Notes under the pieces: generated by a model
Seen by the model: only the letters and a program-made list of their open reading frames with translations
What the model was told of the DNA's origin: nothing
Database searches by the model: none
Source: Aureimonas populi
GTDB lineage: Bacteria; Pseudomonadota; Alphaproteobacteria; Rhizobiales; Rhizobiaceae
Direction: 5' to 3'
Assembly: GCF_017815515.1 (NCBI RefSeq)
Contig: NZ_CP072611.1
Coordinates: 1,922,001-1,986,000 of the forward strand
DNA: 64,000 nucleotides
Shown here: piece by piece, positions 49,154 to 58,097 of the stretch
Position numbering within the stretch: the first letter of the stretch is position 1
Layout of the letters: every line of letters starts with the position of its first letter
Program-made: the position numbers and the translations under genes

Positions 49154-49593
49154 TCCACTTCCAGCTTCGTTGCGAGCCCGCCGGCCACGGCTTCGACGGG
49201 TGGTTCCGATCGGGCGAGGATTTCGACGCGCAGTGCGCGCGCGGCCTCGTGCAGTGCCCGGCCTGCGGCTCGCAGAGCGTTGCCAAGGCGCTCATGGCCC
49301 CCGCGCTCGCCACAGGGAAGGAGGCGCCCGCCGCCTCCGGCCCGCAGGCCGTGACGGGCGCTCCGGCCGAGCTGGCCCGGGCCTATGCGAAATTGCAGGA
49401 GATGGCGCGCGAGGTGCGGGCGAACTCCGAATATGTCGGCCGCGATTTCGCGCAGGAGGCGCGGCGCATCCATTTCGGCGAGGCGCAGGAGCGGCGCATC
49501 TATGGCGAGGCGTCGGGCGCGGAAGTGAAGGCGCTGGCCGAGGATGGCATCCCCGCCCTGCCGCTGCCGGCGCTGCCCGAGGACGGGCATTGA
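49150..49593 (+). CDS. DUF1178 family protein
   Basis: A 147-residue protein. The N-terminus MIHFQLRCEPAGHGFDGWFR and the CPACGS pair form a small zinc-ribbon-like region (Cys 8, 29, 36, 39). RAYAKLQEMAREVRANSEYVG and GRDFAQEARRIHFGEAQERR are the family core. Function is unknown; it is almost always found beside grxC and the amidase in alphaproteobacteria. The ATG overlaps the amidase stop and the TGA overlaps the next start. Confidence 0.9.
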   Translation: MIHFQLRCEPAGHGFDGWFRSGEDFDAQCARGLVQCPACGSQSVAKALMAPALATGKEAPAASGPQAVTGAPAELARAYAKLQEMAREVRANSEYVGRDFAQEARRIHFGEAQERRIYGEASGAEVKALAEDGIPALPLPALPEDGH

Positions 49594-49886
49594 GCGAGTC
49601 CAAACGGGCGAAGGTCTGGAAGAAGGCCCCCAGCCCCTGCATCGGCGTGTGCAAGTTCCGCGACGAAGGGCGATGCCTGGGCTGCCAGATGACGCGGCCG
49701 GAGAAGAAAGCCTTCAAGCGGCTGAAGAAGAAGGCGCACAAGATGGCCTTCTTCCACGAGCTGATGGGGCGGCTGGAGGCGAGGGGGCGGCTGGCCTACT
49801 GGACGCGCATGTACCGGCGCCGATGCGAGCGCCGCGAACGGCCTTGCCCGCTCGACAGGCTGGAAAGCGAGCGCGAGGCTGCCTAA
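49590..49886 (+). CDS. DUF1289 family protein, copy A
   Basis: A 98-residue cysteine-motif protein starting at TTG, overlapping the DUF1178 stop (TTGA). It has PSPCIGVCKFRDEGRCLGCQ (Cys spacing CX3CX7CX2C, probable metal or Fe-S site) near residue 16, then a helical basic region and LAYWTRMYRRRCERRERPCP. The function of DUF1289 proteins is not known. It is followed after 41 bases by a related gene of the same length. Confidence 0.88.
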   Translation: MSESKRAKVWKKAPSPCIGVCKFRDEGRCLGCQMTRPEKKAFKRLKKKAHKMAFFHELMGRLEARGRLAYWTRMYRRRCERRERPCPLDRLESEREAA

Positions 49887-49927
49887 CTGGAAGAATTCCA
49901 GTCTTCCACGAAGGGCCCGAACTCCCA

Positions 49928-50224
49928 GTGAGCGATATTCCGGACGAAGTCTGGGCGCAGGCTCCCTCTCCCTGCGTCGATGTGTGCAAATACAAGCGGC
50001 AGGGCCGCTGCGTGGGCTGCATGATGACGAAGGCGGAGAAGGACGCCTTTCCGGCCTCCGGTGGCGCGGAGCGCAAGCGCGCCTTCTTCGAGGCGCTGCT
50101 GGCCAGGCTGACCGCCGAGCACAGGAATCCGGCCTTCTGGGCGATCGCCTATCGCCGCAAATGCGAGCGCGAGGGCGTGCCGTGCCCGCTGGACCCCGGG
50201 CCGGCGGAGCGACAGGCGTCATGA
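49928..50224 (+). CDS. DUF1289 family protein, copy B
   Basis: A 98-residue paralogue of the previous gene, from a GTG start. It shows PSPCVDVCKYKRQGRCVGCM with the same Cys spacing, and a matching C-terminal AFWAIAYRRKCEREGVPCPL. The two copies are diverged beyond the motifs, so the duplication is not recent. The stop is followed by a strong terminator. A short palindrome CTGGAA-GAA-TTCCAG is in the gap between copies. Confidence 0.86.
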   Translation: MSDIPDEVWAQAPSPCVDVCKYKRQGRCVGCMMTKAEKDAFPASGGAERKRAFFEALLARLTAEHRNPAFWAIAYRRKCEREGVPCPLDPGPAERQAS

Positions 50225-50228
50225 AAAA

Positions 50229-50256
50229 CCCGCCGGGGCGACCCGGCGGGTTTTTT
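50229..50256 (+). terminator. Terminator of the grxC-DUF1289 operon
   Basis: CCCGCCGGG and CCCGGCGGG form a 9-bp stem around a 4-base loop and are followed by TTTTTT. The reverse side (AAAAACC) also makes it usable for dps on the minus strand. Confidence 0.85.
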
Positions 50257-50275
50257 CATCTCGATGGCGAACCGC

Positions 50276-50758
50276 TCAGGCGGCGGTGGTCTTCAGGTGC
50301 GCGCGCAGGAACCAGGCGAACTTGTCGTGAACCTCGATGCGGTTCGTGGCCAGGTCGTTGGTCGCCCAGTCGCCATGCTCCTCGGCTACCTGCGCCAGCG
50401 CCGAAAGCGTGGAGGACAGGGTCTCCTGATCCTTCAGGAGCACCTCGATCATGGTCCGGGCGTCGGTGCGCCCGTCATGCTCCTCGATGGCGGAGCGCTC
50501 CAGATAGACCGAATAGCGGCCTTCGGCATGAACGTCGAACGCCTTGATGCGCTCGGCCAGCGTGTCCTGCGCCTCGAAATGGTCCTCGTAGATCTTCTGG
50601 AACAGCTCGTGCAGGGGGCCGAAGGCCATGCCGGTGACGTTCCAGTGGAAGTTCTGCGCCTTGAGGGTTTCCACGGCGGTCTCGGCAAGCGCCTGCGTCA
50701 GCCCGCCGACGATGTCTTCCTTGGCGCTCGGCTCGATCTTGGCTGCGACCAGTCCCAT
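50276..50758 (-). CDS. dps: Dps-family ferritin-like DNA-protection protein
   Basis: Oxidises and stores Fe2+ in a 12-subunit shell and may coat DNA in starvation or oxidative stress. The 160-residue protein has the ferroxidase-site blocks NFHWNVTGMAFGPLHELFQK and YEDHFEAQDTLAERIKAFDV (about 35-70), conserved His, Asp and Glu included. A basic N-terminus is modest. Its start follows AGGAGAGC. Upstream there is a promoter with two Irr-type palindromes, suggesting iron control. Confidence 0.95.
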   Translation of the reverse strand: MGLVAAKIEPSAKEDIVGGLTQALAETAVETLKAQNFHWNVTGMAFGPLHELFQKIYEDHFEAQDTLAERIKAFDVHAEGRYSVYLERSAIEEHDGRTDARTMIEVLLKDQETLSSTLSALAQVAEEHGDWATNDLATNRIEVHDKFAWFLRAHLKTTAA

Positions 50759-50801
50759 GATGCTCTCCTGTCTCGTGCCGGCATCGGGCCGGCCGCTCTC
50801 T

Positions 50802-50816
50802 TTGGAATGGTTCCAA
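50802..50816 (-). promoter_or_regulatory. Irr-like palindrome at the dps transcription start
   Basis: TTGGAATGGTTCCAA is a perfect palindrome of TTGGAA around TGG. It overlaps the -10 box of the dps promoter and extends just downstream. It resembles the Irr box (TTAGAA-N3-TTCTAA) with the inner A/T changed symmetrically to G/C. Confidence 0.55.
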
Positions 50817-50843
50817 TCTAGGCTCGATCGATATCGTGATCAA
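50815..50843 (-). promoter_or_regulatory. dps promoter
   Basis: On the minus strand TTGATC (50838-50843) and TAGATT (50815-50820) are separated by 17 bases, a good sigma-70-type match. It is 57 bases upstream of dps. Confidence 0.6.
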
Positions 50844-50848
50844 GCCTC

Positions 50849-50865
50849 TTTTGAATCATTCTAAA
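50849..50865 (-). promoter_or_regulatory. Irr box-like palindrome upstream of the dps promoter
   Basis: On the minus strand TTTAGAATGATTCAAAA, 16 of 17 positions agreeing with the iron-control element TTTAGAATNATTCTAAA. It lies just upstream of the -35 box. Confidence 0.65.
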
Positions 50866-50913
50866 CTGGCGTGCCGAAAAATCCCGTCGCCCGTCAATCC
50901 GGCCGCGCCGGAT

Positions 50914-51390
50914 TCAGTTCCGTCCGTCGAGGGCGCGCACGAGGCCGGCCGAAAGAAAGCGCATCCAGCGCCGCTGCGCCGGGCGCACGCGCCAGGAGAC
51001 GAGCGCGGCGGCGGCCTTCTCCTCCCCCGCGCGCCAGGCGCCGACGAGGCGGATCAGCCAGATCTCGTCGTCGCTCGGCCGGCGCGTGCCGGGCCGGTAG
51101 AAGCACATTTCGCGAATGGCGCCGTCGGCGAGGCCCCGGAAGAAGGCGTTGGAGAATCGGGAGAGGGAACCGTCCTGCCCACCGGCCAGCAGGAAGCAGG
51201 CGCGCTCCAGATCGGGCTTGGGCGCGAGCCGGGCGCGCAGCGCCAGCCAGCGCAGCCTGTCCAGCTCGACCGCCTGCGCCTCGCTGAGGCCATGCTCCTG
51301 CCCCAGCCGCTGCGCGGTCGGACATCCCGGAAAGGCCAGCACGGTCCGGCCGGCGGGAGAGGCTGTCTCGGTGCGGAGCAATGCGGCCAT
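50914..51390 (-). CDS. Hypothetical protein
   Basis: A 158-residue protein that I do not recognise. It reads like a folded soluble protein: SEAQAVELDRLRWLALRARL, LSRFSNAFFRGLADGAIREM, then SDDEIWLIRLVGAWRAGEEK and PAQRRWMRFLSAGLVRAL. It is rich in Arg and Ala helices. I chose the ATG at 51390 (MAALLRTETASPAGR); the frame extends to 51516. It is upstream of dps on the same strand, with the Irr-like boxes lying between. Confidence 0.65.
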   Translation of the reverse strand: MAALLRTETASPAGRTVLAFPGCPTAQRLGQEHGLSEAQAVELDRLRWLALRARLAPKPDLERACFLLAGGQDGSLSRFSNAFFRGLADGAIREMCFYRPGTRRPSDDEIWLIRLVGAWRAGEEKAAAALVSWRVRPAQRRWMRFLSAGLVRALDGRN

Positions 51391-51550
51391 GAACGATCCT
51401 GTGTCCGGGCATTCCGGCCCTGACGGCGGCCTGCCCGAAGAATGTTGACTGCGTTTCGCAGGTATTAGCAGATCGCGCGGGGGCGTGCAAAGCTTCGGCA
51501 CCGCGCGCGCCTCCACGGGGTGCGCCCGCCAATGCGAGGCCCGGGTGGGC

Positions 51551-52429
51551 TTAGCGAGAGGCGAGGCGCATCGCCTCGAACTCGGCTTCGCCCTCGTGGC
51601 GATAGTCTCCGAAGACGGCGGCGATGGCGGTGCGCCCCGCGCCCTTGAAGCGGTAGACTGCCCCGACGCTACCGGGTCCGCCGGCGGAATGGCCCGCCGC
51701 CTCCGCCCCCGGCACCGGCCCGGCCATCACGCCCAGCCCGTAGCCCGTGGCGAGCCAGGGCCGTTCGGGGAGGGGGCCGCCGAGCGAGCGGATGGCGAGA
51801 AGCTGGCCGAGTTCCCGCGGCGCCAGCAACCCGCCCTCCAGAATTGCGTGGAGGCAGCGGGCCGCATCGCCTGCCGGGCCGATGACCGTTCCATGGAAGA
51901 CCCAGCCGGGATCGTAGGCATGAGGCGGCGGGAGGGCGAGGCCGGCCATGTCCGAGGCCGTCTCGGCCAGGACCGGTTCGGTGAGCGACAGCGGAAGGAA
52001 GATGGTTTCGCGCAGCAGCGAGGCGAGTGATCGGCCACCCGCCGCCTCGAGGCGGCGGCGGGCCAGGAGATAGCCGATATTGGAATATCGCCAGCCTTCG
52101 CCGGGCTCGAAGCGGAGCCTGCGCGCCTCGGTGCGGGACAGGAGCTCGCCGTCGCTCCAGGGGGCCTCTTCGGCCGCGACCGCCGCCTGGTAGGCCGCAA
52201 GACCCGCATAGTCCGGCAGGCCGGCGGTGTGGTGCAGCACCTGGCGAAGCGTGTAGCGCGGATCGTGCATGGGCGCGTCGAGATCGAGGCGCCCCTCTCC
52301 CGCAAGCTTCAGGGCCAGCGTGGCGATGAGCGTCTTGGTGAAGCTCCACCATGGCACGAAGTCACGAGAGGATTCGACGATGACGCGTCCATCGGCGCCG
52401 ATCAGCGCCGCATGGGGACGGGAAGCCAT
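51551..52429 (-). CDS. Serine hydrolase, beta-lactamase/PBP-like family
   Basis: A 292-residue penicillin-binding-protein-like hydrolase without an evident signal peptide. The SxxK motif is SFTK (about 29-32), the YxN motif is YSN in GWRYSNIGYLLARR, and the third box appears as HSAGGPG in place of KTG. HHTAGLPDYAGL is the class C-like family block. It is most likely an esterase or peptidase and not a resistance beta-lactamase. It starts at the ubiG end with a 1-base gap, on the same strand. Confidence 0.88.
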   Translation of the reverse strand: MASRPHAALIGADGRVIVESSRDFVPWWSFTKTLIATLALKLAGEGRLDLDAPMHDPRYTLRQVLHHTAGLPDYAGLAAYQAAVAAEEAPWSDGELLSRTEARRLRFEPGEGWRYSNIGYLLARRRLEAAGGRSLASLLRETIFLPLSLTEPVLAETASDMAGLALPPPHAYDPGWVFHGTVIGPAGDAARCLHAILEGGLLAPRELGQLLAIRSLGGPLPERPWLATGYGLGVMAGPVPGAEAAGHSAGGPGSVGAVYRFKGAGRTAIAAVFGDYRHEGEAEFEAMRLASR

Positions 52430-52430
52430 C

Positions 52431-53174
52431 TCAGCCCCTTCTGGCCAGAACCATGTAGTTGACGTCCATGTCTCTCGCGCGGCGCCATTCGTCGGCGAGG
52501 GGGTGGTAGACGACGCCGGTCTCGTCGATCATCGCCAGGCCGGCGCGCGTCACGGGGGCCTTGATCTCGGCCGGCGTCACCAGCTTGGAATATTGATGCG
52601 TGCCCTTCGGCAGCCAGCCCAGCACGTACTCCGCCCCCACGATGGCGAAGGTCAGCGCCTTGAAGGTGCGGTTGATGGTGGCGACGAAGAGGAGGCCCCC
52701 GGGCTTCACCATGTTGGCGGCCGAGGTGAGGAACAGGTCCACGTCGGAGACGTGTTCCACCACCTCCAGCGCCAGCACCACGTCGTAGCGCTCGCCGGCC
52801 TGGTCCAGCGCTTCGGCCGTGGTGGCGCGGTAATCCACCGGCACGCCGCTTTCGCTCGCGTGGAGCCGCGCGACCTCGATATTGGTGGAGGAGGCATCGA
52901 CGCCCGTGACGCTGGCGCCCAGCCGCGCCAGCGGCTCGCAGATGAGCCCGCCGCCGCAGCCGATGTCCAGCATGGACAGGCCCTCGAAGGGGCGATCCGC
53001 CTTCGGGTCCAGCCCGAAGTTCAGGCCCACCTCCTCGCGGATATAGGCGAGGCGCACCGGGTTGAACTTGTGCAGCGGCTTGAACTTGCCGGCCGGATTC
53101 CACCATTCGGCGGCAAGGCGCGAGAAGCGCTCGACCTCCGCCGCGTCGATCGTCGTCGCACCCGAATGGCTCAT
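52431..53174 (-). CDS. ubiG: Ubiquinone biosynthesis O-methyltransferase
   Basis: Two O-methylations in ubiquinone synthesis. The 247-residue protein has [20 protein letters not shown] near the N-terminus, a UbiG hallmark. SAM motif [20 protein letters not shown] is at about 69-87, then [14 protein letters not shown] and [19 protein letters not shown]. The segment [15 protein letters not shown] precedes the C-terminus. It diverges from lysC with 191 bases between, as in other Rhizobiales, and precedes the hydrolase gene. Confidence 0.96.
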   Translation of the reverse strand: MSHSGATTIDAAEVERFSRLAAEWWNPAGKFKPLHKFNPVRLAYIREEVGLNFGLDPKADRPFEGLSMLDIGCGGGLICEPLARLGASVTGVDASSTNIEVARLHASESGVPVDYRATTAEALDQAGERYDVVLALEVVEHVSDVDLFLTSAANMVKPGGLLFVATINRTFKALTFAIVGAEYVLGWLPKGTHQYSKLVTPAEIKAPVTRAGLAMIDETGVVYHPLADEWRRARDMDVNYMVLARRG

Positions 53175-53365
53175 CGGTTGGTCCCTTTCGCGTTTGCCCC
53201 GGCATGTTCCGCGTTGGCCGGCAAAGTCAAGCCGCGCGCCGATCCTTGCGGGGAGGCCGCGTTTCGGCTAGGGAGCCCTCGCGTTTTCGTCATCGGCCTC
53301 GTGCCGGTCGCGAGCCCTTTTCCCGCCGGCGAAACCCATCCGCCGCCAGCCCGTCGACCCAATTC

Positions 53366-54625
53366 ATGGCCCGTCTCGTTCTGAAATTCGGCGGCACCTC
53401 GGTCGCCGACATCGACCGCATCGCCAATGTCGCGCGCCACGTCAAACGCGAGGTCGATGCCGGCCATCAGGTCGCCGTGGTGGTCTCGGCCATGTCCGGC
53501 AAGACCAACGAGCTGGTGGAATGGTGCCGGCAGGCCTCGCCGATGCACGACGCGCGCGAGTACGATGCCGTGGTGGCCTCCGGCGAGCAGGTGACGGCGG
53601 GGCTCCTGGCGATCACGCTCCAGCGCATGGGCGTGAACGCGCGCTCCTGGACCGGCTGGCAGATCCCCATCCGCACGGACGGCCAGCACGGCGCCGCGCG
53701 CATCCAGGAGATCGAGGGCGCGGAAATCGTGCGCCGCTTCGGCGAGGGGCAGGTGGCCGTGGTCGCCGGCTTCCAGGGCATCGCGCCCGACAACCGCATC
53801 GCCACGCTGGGGCGCGGCGGCTCCGACACCTCGGCCGTGGCGCTGGCCGCCGCGCTGAAGGCGGACCGCTGCGACATCTATACGGACGTGGACGGCGTCT
53901 ACACCACCGACCCGCGCATCGAGCCCAAGGCCCGGCGCATGGCGCGCATCTCCTTCGAGGAGATGCTGGAGATGGCCTCGCTCGGCGCCAAGGTGCTGCA
54001 GGTGCGCTCGGTGGAACTGGCCATGGTCCACAAGGTGCGCACCTTCGTGCGGTCCTCCTTCGAGGACCCGGACGCCCCCGGCATGGGCGATTTACTCAAT
54101 CCGCCCGGAACCCTCATTTGCGACGAGGACGAGATCGTGGAACAGCAGGTCGTCACCGGCATCGCCTACGCCAAGGACGAGGCGCAGATCTCGCTGCGCC
54201 GCGTGGAGGACCGCCCAGGCGTCGCCGCCTCCATCTTCGGGCCGCTGGCCGAGGCCGGGGTCAACGTGGACATGATCGTGCAGAACGTCTCCGAGGACGG
54301 CACGCGCACCGACATGACCTTCACCGTGCCGGCCGGCGACCTGCCCAAGGCGGTCAAGGTCATCGAGGACGCCCGCTCCGAGATGCGCTTCGACGTCATC
54401 CAGTCCGACAAGGGGCTGACCAAGGTCTCGGTGATCGGCATCGGCATGAGGAGCCACACGGGCGTGGCGGCCACGGCCTTCAAGGCGCTGGCCGATCGCG
54501 GCATCAACATCCGCGCCATCACCACCTCCGAGATCAAGATATCCATCCTGATCGACGGCGAGTTCTCCGAGCTCGCGGTGCGGACCTTGCATTCCGTCTA
54601 CGGTCTCGACAAAGCTCCGGTCTGA
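53366..54625 (+). CDS. lysC: Aspartate kinase
   Basis: First step of the aspartate family (Lys, Met, Thr): phosphorylates aspartate. The 419-residue protein has KFGGTSVADIDRIANVA at the N-terminus, TLGRGGSDTSAVALAAAL (about 148-165) and TDVDGVYTTDPRI. The C-terminal half has two ACT domains, VEDRPGVAASIFGPLAEAGV and VIGIGMRSHTGVAATAF, implying feedback by lysine or threonine. The ATG at 53366 fits the family N-terminus MARLVLKFGG; an open frame extends upstream to 53204. ptsP follows after 79 bases. Confidence 0.96.
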   Translation: MARLVLKFGGTSVADIDRIANVARHVKREVDAGHQVAVVVSAMSGKTNELVEWCRQASPMHDAREYDAVVASGEQVTAGLLAITLQRMGVNARSWTGWQIPIRTDGQHGAARIQEIEGAEIVRRFGEGQVAVVAGFQGIAPDNRIATLGRGGSDTSAVALAAALKADRCDIYTDVDGVYTTDPRIEPKARRMARISFEEMLEMASLGAKVLQVRSVELAMVHKVRTFVRSSFEDPDAPGMGDLLNPPGTLICDEDEIVEQQVVTGIAYAKDEAQISLRRVEDRPGVAASIFGPLAEAGVNVDMIVQNVSEDGTRTDMTFTVPAGDLPKAVKVIEDARSEMRFDVIQSDKGLTKVSVIGIGMRSHTGVAATAFKALADRGINIRAITTSEIKISILIDGEFSELAVRTLHSVYGLDKAPV

Positions 54626-54704
54626 CCCCGGCGATTATCGCCATCCCGGCCGAATCGCCCGCCCAGGCGAGCGAGCCCGACCCCTTGGACGGAAGACGCC
54701 TCTG

Positions 54705-56972
54705 ATGCGAAGCGATTCCCTAGGGCCCCGCGTCCTCTTGCGCAAGATGCGCGAACTGATGGCCGATCCGCTGGACCCCCAGGCGCGGCTGGACGAGATC
54801 GTGCGGCAGATCGCCGCGACGATGGCGGCCGAGGTGTGCTCGCTCTACGTGCTGCGCGCCGACGGGGTGCTGGAGCTCTACGCCACGCAGGGCCTCAATC
54901 CGGGCTCGGTGCATCTGGCGCAACTGCGCCTCGGCGAGGGCCTTGTGGGCACCATCGCCGCCACGGCCCGGCCGCTCAACCTCAACGACGCGCAGAAGCA
55001 CCCCGCCTTCACCTACCTGCCGGAGACGGGCGAGGAGATCTACAACTCGTTCCTGGGCGTGCCCATCCTGCGCGCCGGCCGGACGCTGGGCACGCTCGTC
55101 ATCCAGAACCGCGCCAACCGCCTCTACCGCGACGAGGAGGCCGAGGCGCTGGAGACGGTGGCCATGGTCGTGGCCGAGATGATCGCCGCCGGGAGCCTGG
55201 AAGGCGTCTCGCGGCCGGGCGTCGTGCTCGACCTTTCGCGGCCGGCCCATTTCGAGGGCACGGGGCTGGCGGAGGGCATCGGGCTCGGCCACGTGGTGTT
55301 GCACGAGCCGCGCGTCGTCGTCACCAACCTCTTCAACGAGGATGTCGAGGCCGAGATCGACCGCCTGCACAAGGCCCTGGCGGAGCTGCGCATCTCGGTG
55401 GAGGACATGCTGGCGCGCCGCGACATGGCGGCGGACGGCGAGCATCGCGCGGTGCTGGAGGCCTACCGCATGTTCGCCCATGACCGGGGCTGGGTGCGCC
55501 GGCTGGAGGAGGCCGTGCGCAACGGCCTGACGGCCGAGGCCTCGGTCGAGAAGGTGCAGAGCGACATGCGCGCGCGCATGATGCACATGAGCGACCCCTA
55601 TATCCGCGAGCGGCTGAACGATTTCGACGACCTGGCCAACCGCCTGCTGCGCCAGCTCATGGGCCGCGGCGACGACCCCTTCGCGCCCGAGACGCAGGGC
55701 GACGCCATCCTCGTGTGCCGCTCCATGGGCGCGGCCGAGCTTCTGGACTACCGCCGCGAGCAGGTGCGCGGCCTCGTGCTGGAGGAGGGCGCGGCCACGA
55801 GCCACGTGGTGATCGTGGCGCGCGCGCTGGGCATTCCGGTGGTGGGGCAGGCCAAGGGCGTCGTCTCCATGGCCGAGAACGGCGATGCGATCCTCGTCGA
55901 CGGCGAGGAGGGCATCGTGCATCTGCGCCCGCCCGCCGACGTGGAGAGCGTCTTTGCCGAACGCGTCGAGTTCCGCGCGCGGCGCCAGGAGCGCTACCGC
56001 GCGCTGCGCGACACGCCCGCCCGCTCGCGCGACGGGCAGGACGTGGACCTGATGATGAATGCCGGGCTGCTGGTGGACCTGCCGCATCTGGACCAGGCCG
56101 GGGCGGCGGGCATCGGCCTCTTCCGCACCGAGCTTCAGTTCATGATCGCCTCGGCCATGCCGCGCGCCAGCGAGCAGGAGCGCTTCTACGCCGCGGTGCT
56201 GGAGGCGGCGGGCGAGCGGCCCGTGACCTTCCGCACCCTCGATATCGGCGGCGACAAGGTGCTGCCCTATCTGCACCAGTCGCCGGAGGAGAACCCCGCG
56301 CTCGGCTACCGGGCGCTGCGGCTGGCGCTGGACCGGCCGGGGCTGATGCGCACGCAACTGCGCGCGCTGATGCGCGCGGCGAGCGGGCGCGACCTGCGCA
56401 TCATGGTGCCGATGGTTTCCGACCTGTCGGAGATGCGCCAGGCGCGCGATCTCATCAGCCGCGAGTTCAAGCACCTCACGCGCTTCGGCCACCACCTGCC
56501 GCACCGGCTGCAACTGGGCGCGATGATCGAGGTCCCCTCGATCCTCTACCAGCTCGACGAGCTGATGCAGCTCGTCGATTTCGTCTCCGTGGGCTCCAAC
56601 GACCTGTTCCAGTTCTTCTTCGCGGTGGACCGGGGCAACGCGCAGGTGGCGAACCGCTTCGACGACCTGTCTCCGCCCTTCGCCAAGGCGCTGAGGGACA
56701 TCGTGGAGGCGGGGCGGCGCAATTCGGTGGGCGTGACGCTGTGCGGCGAGATGGCCGGGCGTCCGCTCTCGGCCATGGCGCTGCTCGGGCTCGGCTTCCG
56801 CTCCATCTCCATGACCTCCTCGGCCATCGGCCCGGTGAAGGCGATGCTGATCGAACTCGACATCGCCGATCTCGAGGCGAAGATGACGGCCTTCCTCGCG
56901 GACGGACGGCGGCGCACCACGCTGCGCCGCTTCCTCGAGGACTACGCGACGAGCCACTCCATCCCCCTTTGA
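54705..56972 (+). CDS. ptsP: Phosphoenolpyruvate-protein phosphotransferase PtsP (EI-Ntr)
   Basis: First enzyme of the nitrogen PTS, relaying phosphate from PEP to HPr-like NPr and regulating metabolism instead of importing sugar. The 755-residue protein has an N-terminal GAF domain (about 15-165). It is followed by the EI phospho-His domain, with GAATSHVVIVARALGIPVVG and the active-site His near residue 367. The PEP-binding barrel has LFRTELQFMIASA and VDFVSVGSNDLFQFFFAVDR, with the active Cys in TLCGEMAGRP. It ends with SMTSSAIGPVKAMLIELD. No npr or EIIA gene is in the window. Confidence 0.96.
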   Translation: MRSDSLGPRVLLRKMRELMADPLDPQARLDEIVRQIAATMAAEVCSLYVLRADGVLELYATQGLNPGSVHLAQLRLGEGLVGTIAATARPLNLNDAQKHPAFTYLPETGEEIYNSFLGVPILRAGRTLGTLVIQNRANRLYRDEEAEALETVAMVVAEMIAAGSLEGVSRPGVVLDLSRPAHFEGTGLAEGIGLGHVVLHEPRVVVTNLFNEDVEAEIDRLHKALAELRISVEDMLARRDMAADGEHRAVLEAYRMFAHDRGWVRRLEEAVRNGLTAEASVEKVQSDMRARMMHMSDPYIRERLNDFDDLANRLLRQLMGRGDDPFAPETQGDAILVCRSMGAAELLDYRREQVRGLVLEEGAATSHVVIVARALGIPVVGQAKGVVSMAENGDAILVDGEEGIVHLRPPADVESVFAERVEFRARRQERYRALRDTPARSRDGQDVDLMMNAGLLVDLPHLDQAGAAGIGLFRTELQFMIASAMPRASEQERFYAAVLEAAGERPVTFRTLDIGGDKVLPYLHQSPEENPALGYRALRLALDRPGLMRTQLRALMRAASGRDLRIMVPMVSDLSEMRQARDLISREFKHLTRFGHHLPHRLQLGAMIEVPSILYQLDELMQLVDFVSVGSNDLFQFFFAVDRGNAQVANRFDDLSPPFAKALRDIVEAGRRNSVGVTLCGEMAGRPLSAMALLGLGFRSISMTSSAIGPVKAMLIELDIADLEAKMTAFLADGRRRTTLRRFLEDYATSHSIPL

Positions 56973-57017
56973 GCCCGGCCCCGGCCGGCCCGCTCCCTTC
57001 GGACGCAGCGACGACCC

Positions 57018-58097
57018 ATGGCGATTCTGCCCCAAGCCACGATGACCGAAATCCTCAAACGCTCCGCCTATCTGGAGAGCGAGATGGCGCGGGGGCCGGC
57101 CCATGAGGTCTACTCGAAGCTCGCCGCCGAATATGCCGGGCTGGAAGGCGTGGTCGCGGCCATCCGCGCCCACCAGGCCGCCGGGCGCGAGCGCGACGAG
57201 CTGCGCGCCATGATGGAGGACCCGGCCAGCGACCGCGAGATGCGCGACCTGGCCGCCGCCGAGCTCGGCGAGGTGGAGGAGCGCATCGAGAGGCTCTCGC
57301 GGGAAATCCTCATCCTGCTCCTGCCCAGGGACGCGGCCGACGAGAAGGGTGCGATCCTGGAGATCCGGGCCGGCACCGGCGGCTCGGAGGCCGGGCTCTT
57401 CGCCGGCGATCTCTTCCGCATGTACCAGCGCTATGCCGAGCTGAACCGCTGGAAGGTGGAGGTGCTCGACGCCTCGGAAGGCGAGGTGGGCGGCTACAAG
57501 GAGGTGATCGCCTCGGTGAAGGGCCAGGGCGTGTTCTCCCGCCTCAAGTTCGAATCGGGTGTCCACCGGGTGCAGCGCGTGCCGGCCACTGAATCCTCCG
57601 GCCGCATCCACACCTCGGCCGCCACCGTGGCCGTGCTGCCCGAAGCGGAGGACATCGACATCGAGGTGCGGCCCGAGGACATCCGCATCGACACGATGCG
57701 CGCGTCCGGCGCGGGCGGCCAGCACGTCAACACCACCGATTCGGCGGTGCGCATCACCCATCTGCCGACCGGCATCGTCGTGACCTCCTCGGAAAAGTCG
57801 CAGCACCAGAACAGGGCGCGCGCCATGCAGGTGCTCAAGGCCCGGCTCTACGACATGGAGCGGCAGAAGGCGGACGACGAGCGCTCGGCCGCGCGCCGCA
57901 GCCAGGTCGGCTCGGGCGACCGTTCCGAACGCATCCGCACCTACAATTTCCCGCAGGGGCGCGTGACGGACCACCGGATCAACCTGACGCTCTACAAGCT
58001 CGACCGGGTGATCGAGGGGGAGATGGACGAGCTGGTGGAGGCGCTGCTGGCCGACCACCAGGCGGCGCTGCTGGCCGCTGTCGGCGGCGATGGCTGA
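57018..58097 (+). CDS. prfA: Peptide chain release factor 1
   Basis: Recognises UAA and UAG and triggers peptide release. The 359-residue length is normal. It has [20 protein letters not shown] (near 118), the RF1-specific stop-codon tripeptide region [12 protein letters not shown] (PxT-like PAT) and the GGQ catalytic motif [17 protein letters not shown] near residues 232-237. The Gln of GGQ is methylated by PrmC, encoded directly downstream with an 8-base overlap. Start is the ATG at 57018; a second ATG (57042) is in frame. Confidence 0.97.
   Translation: MAILPQATMTEILKRSAYLESEMARGPAHEVYSKLAAEYAGLEGVVAAIRAHQAAGRERDELRAMMEDPASDREMRDLAAAELGEVEERIERLSREILILLLPRDAADEKGAILEIRAGTGGSEAGLFAGDLFRMYQRYAELNRWKVEVLDASEGEVGGYKEVIASVKGQGVFSRLKFESGVHRVQRVPATESSGRIHTSAATVAVLPEAEDIDIEVRPEDIRIDTMRASGAGGQHVNTTDSAVRITHLPTGIVVTSSEKSQHQNRARAMQVLKARLYDMERQKADDERSAARRSQVGSGDRSERIRTYNFPQGRVTDHRINLTLYKLDRVIEGEMDELVEALLADHQAALLAAVGGDG

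Noticed and set aside
51551..52429. Antibiotic-resistance beta-lactamase
   Set aside because: SxxK and YxN motifs exist, but the KTG box is replaced by HSAGG and there is no signal peptide, so a general esterase or peptidase is more likely.
54720..58058. 1112-codon minus-strand frame opposite ptsP and prfA
   Set aside because: Antisense shadow in high-GC DNA, His/Arg/Leu-rich without motifs.
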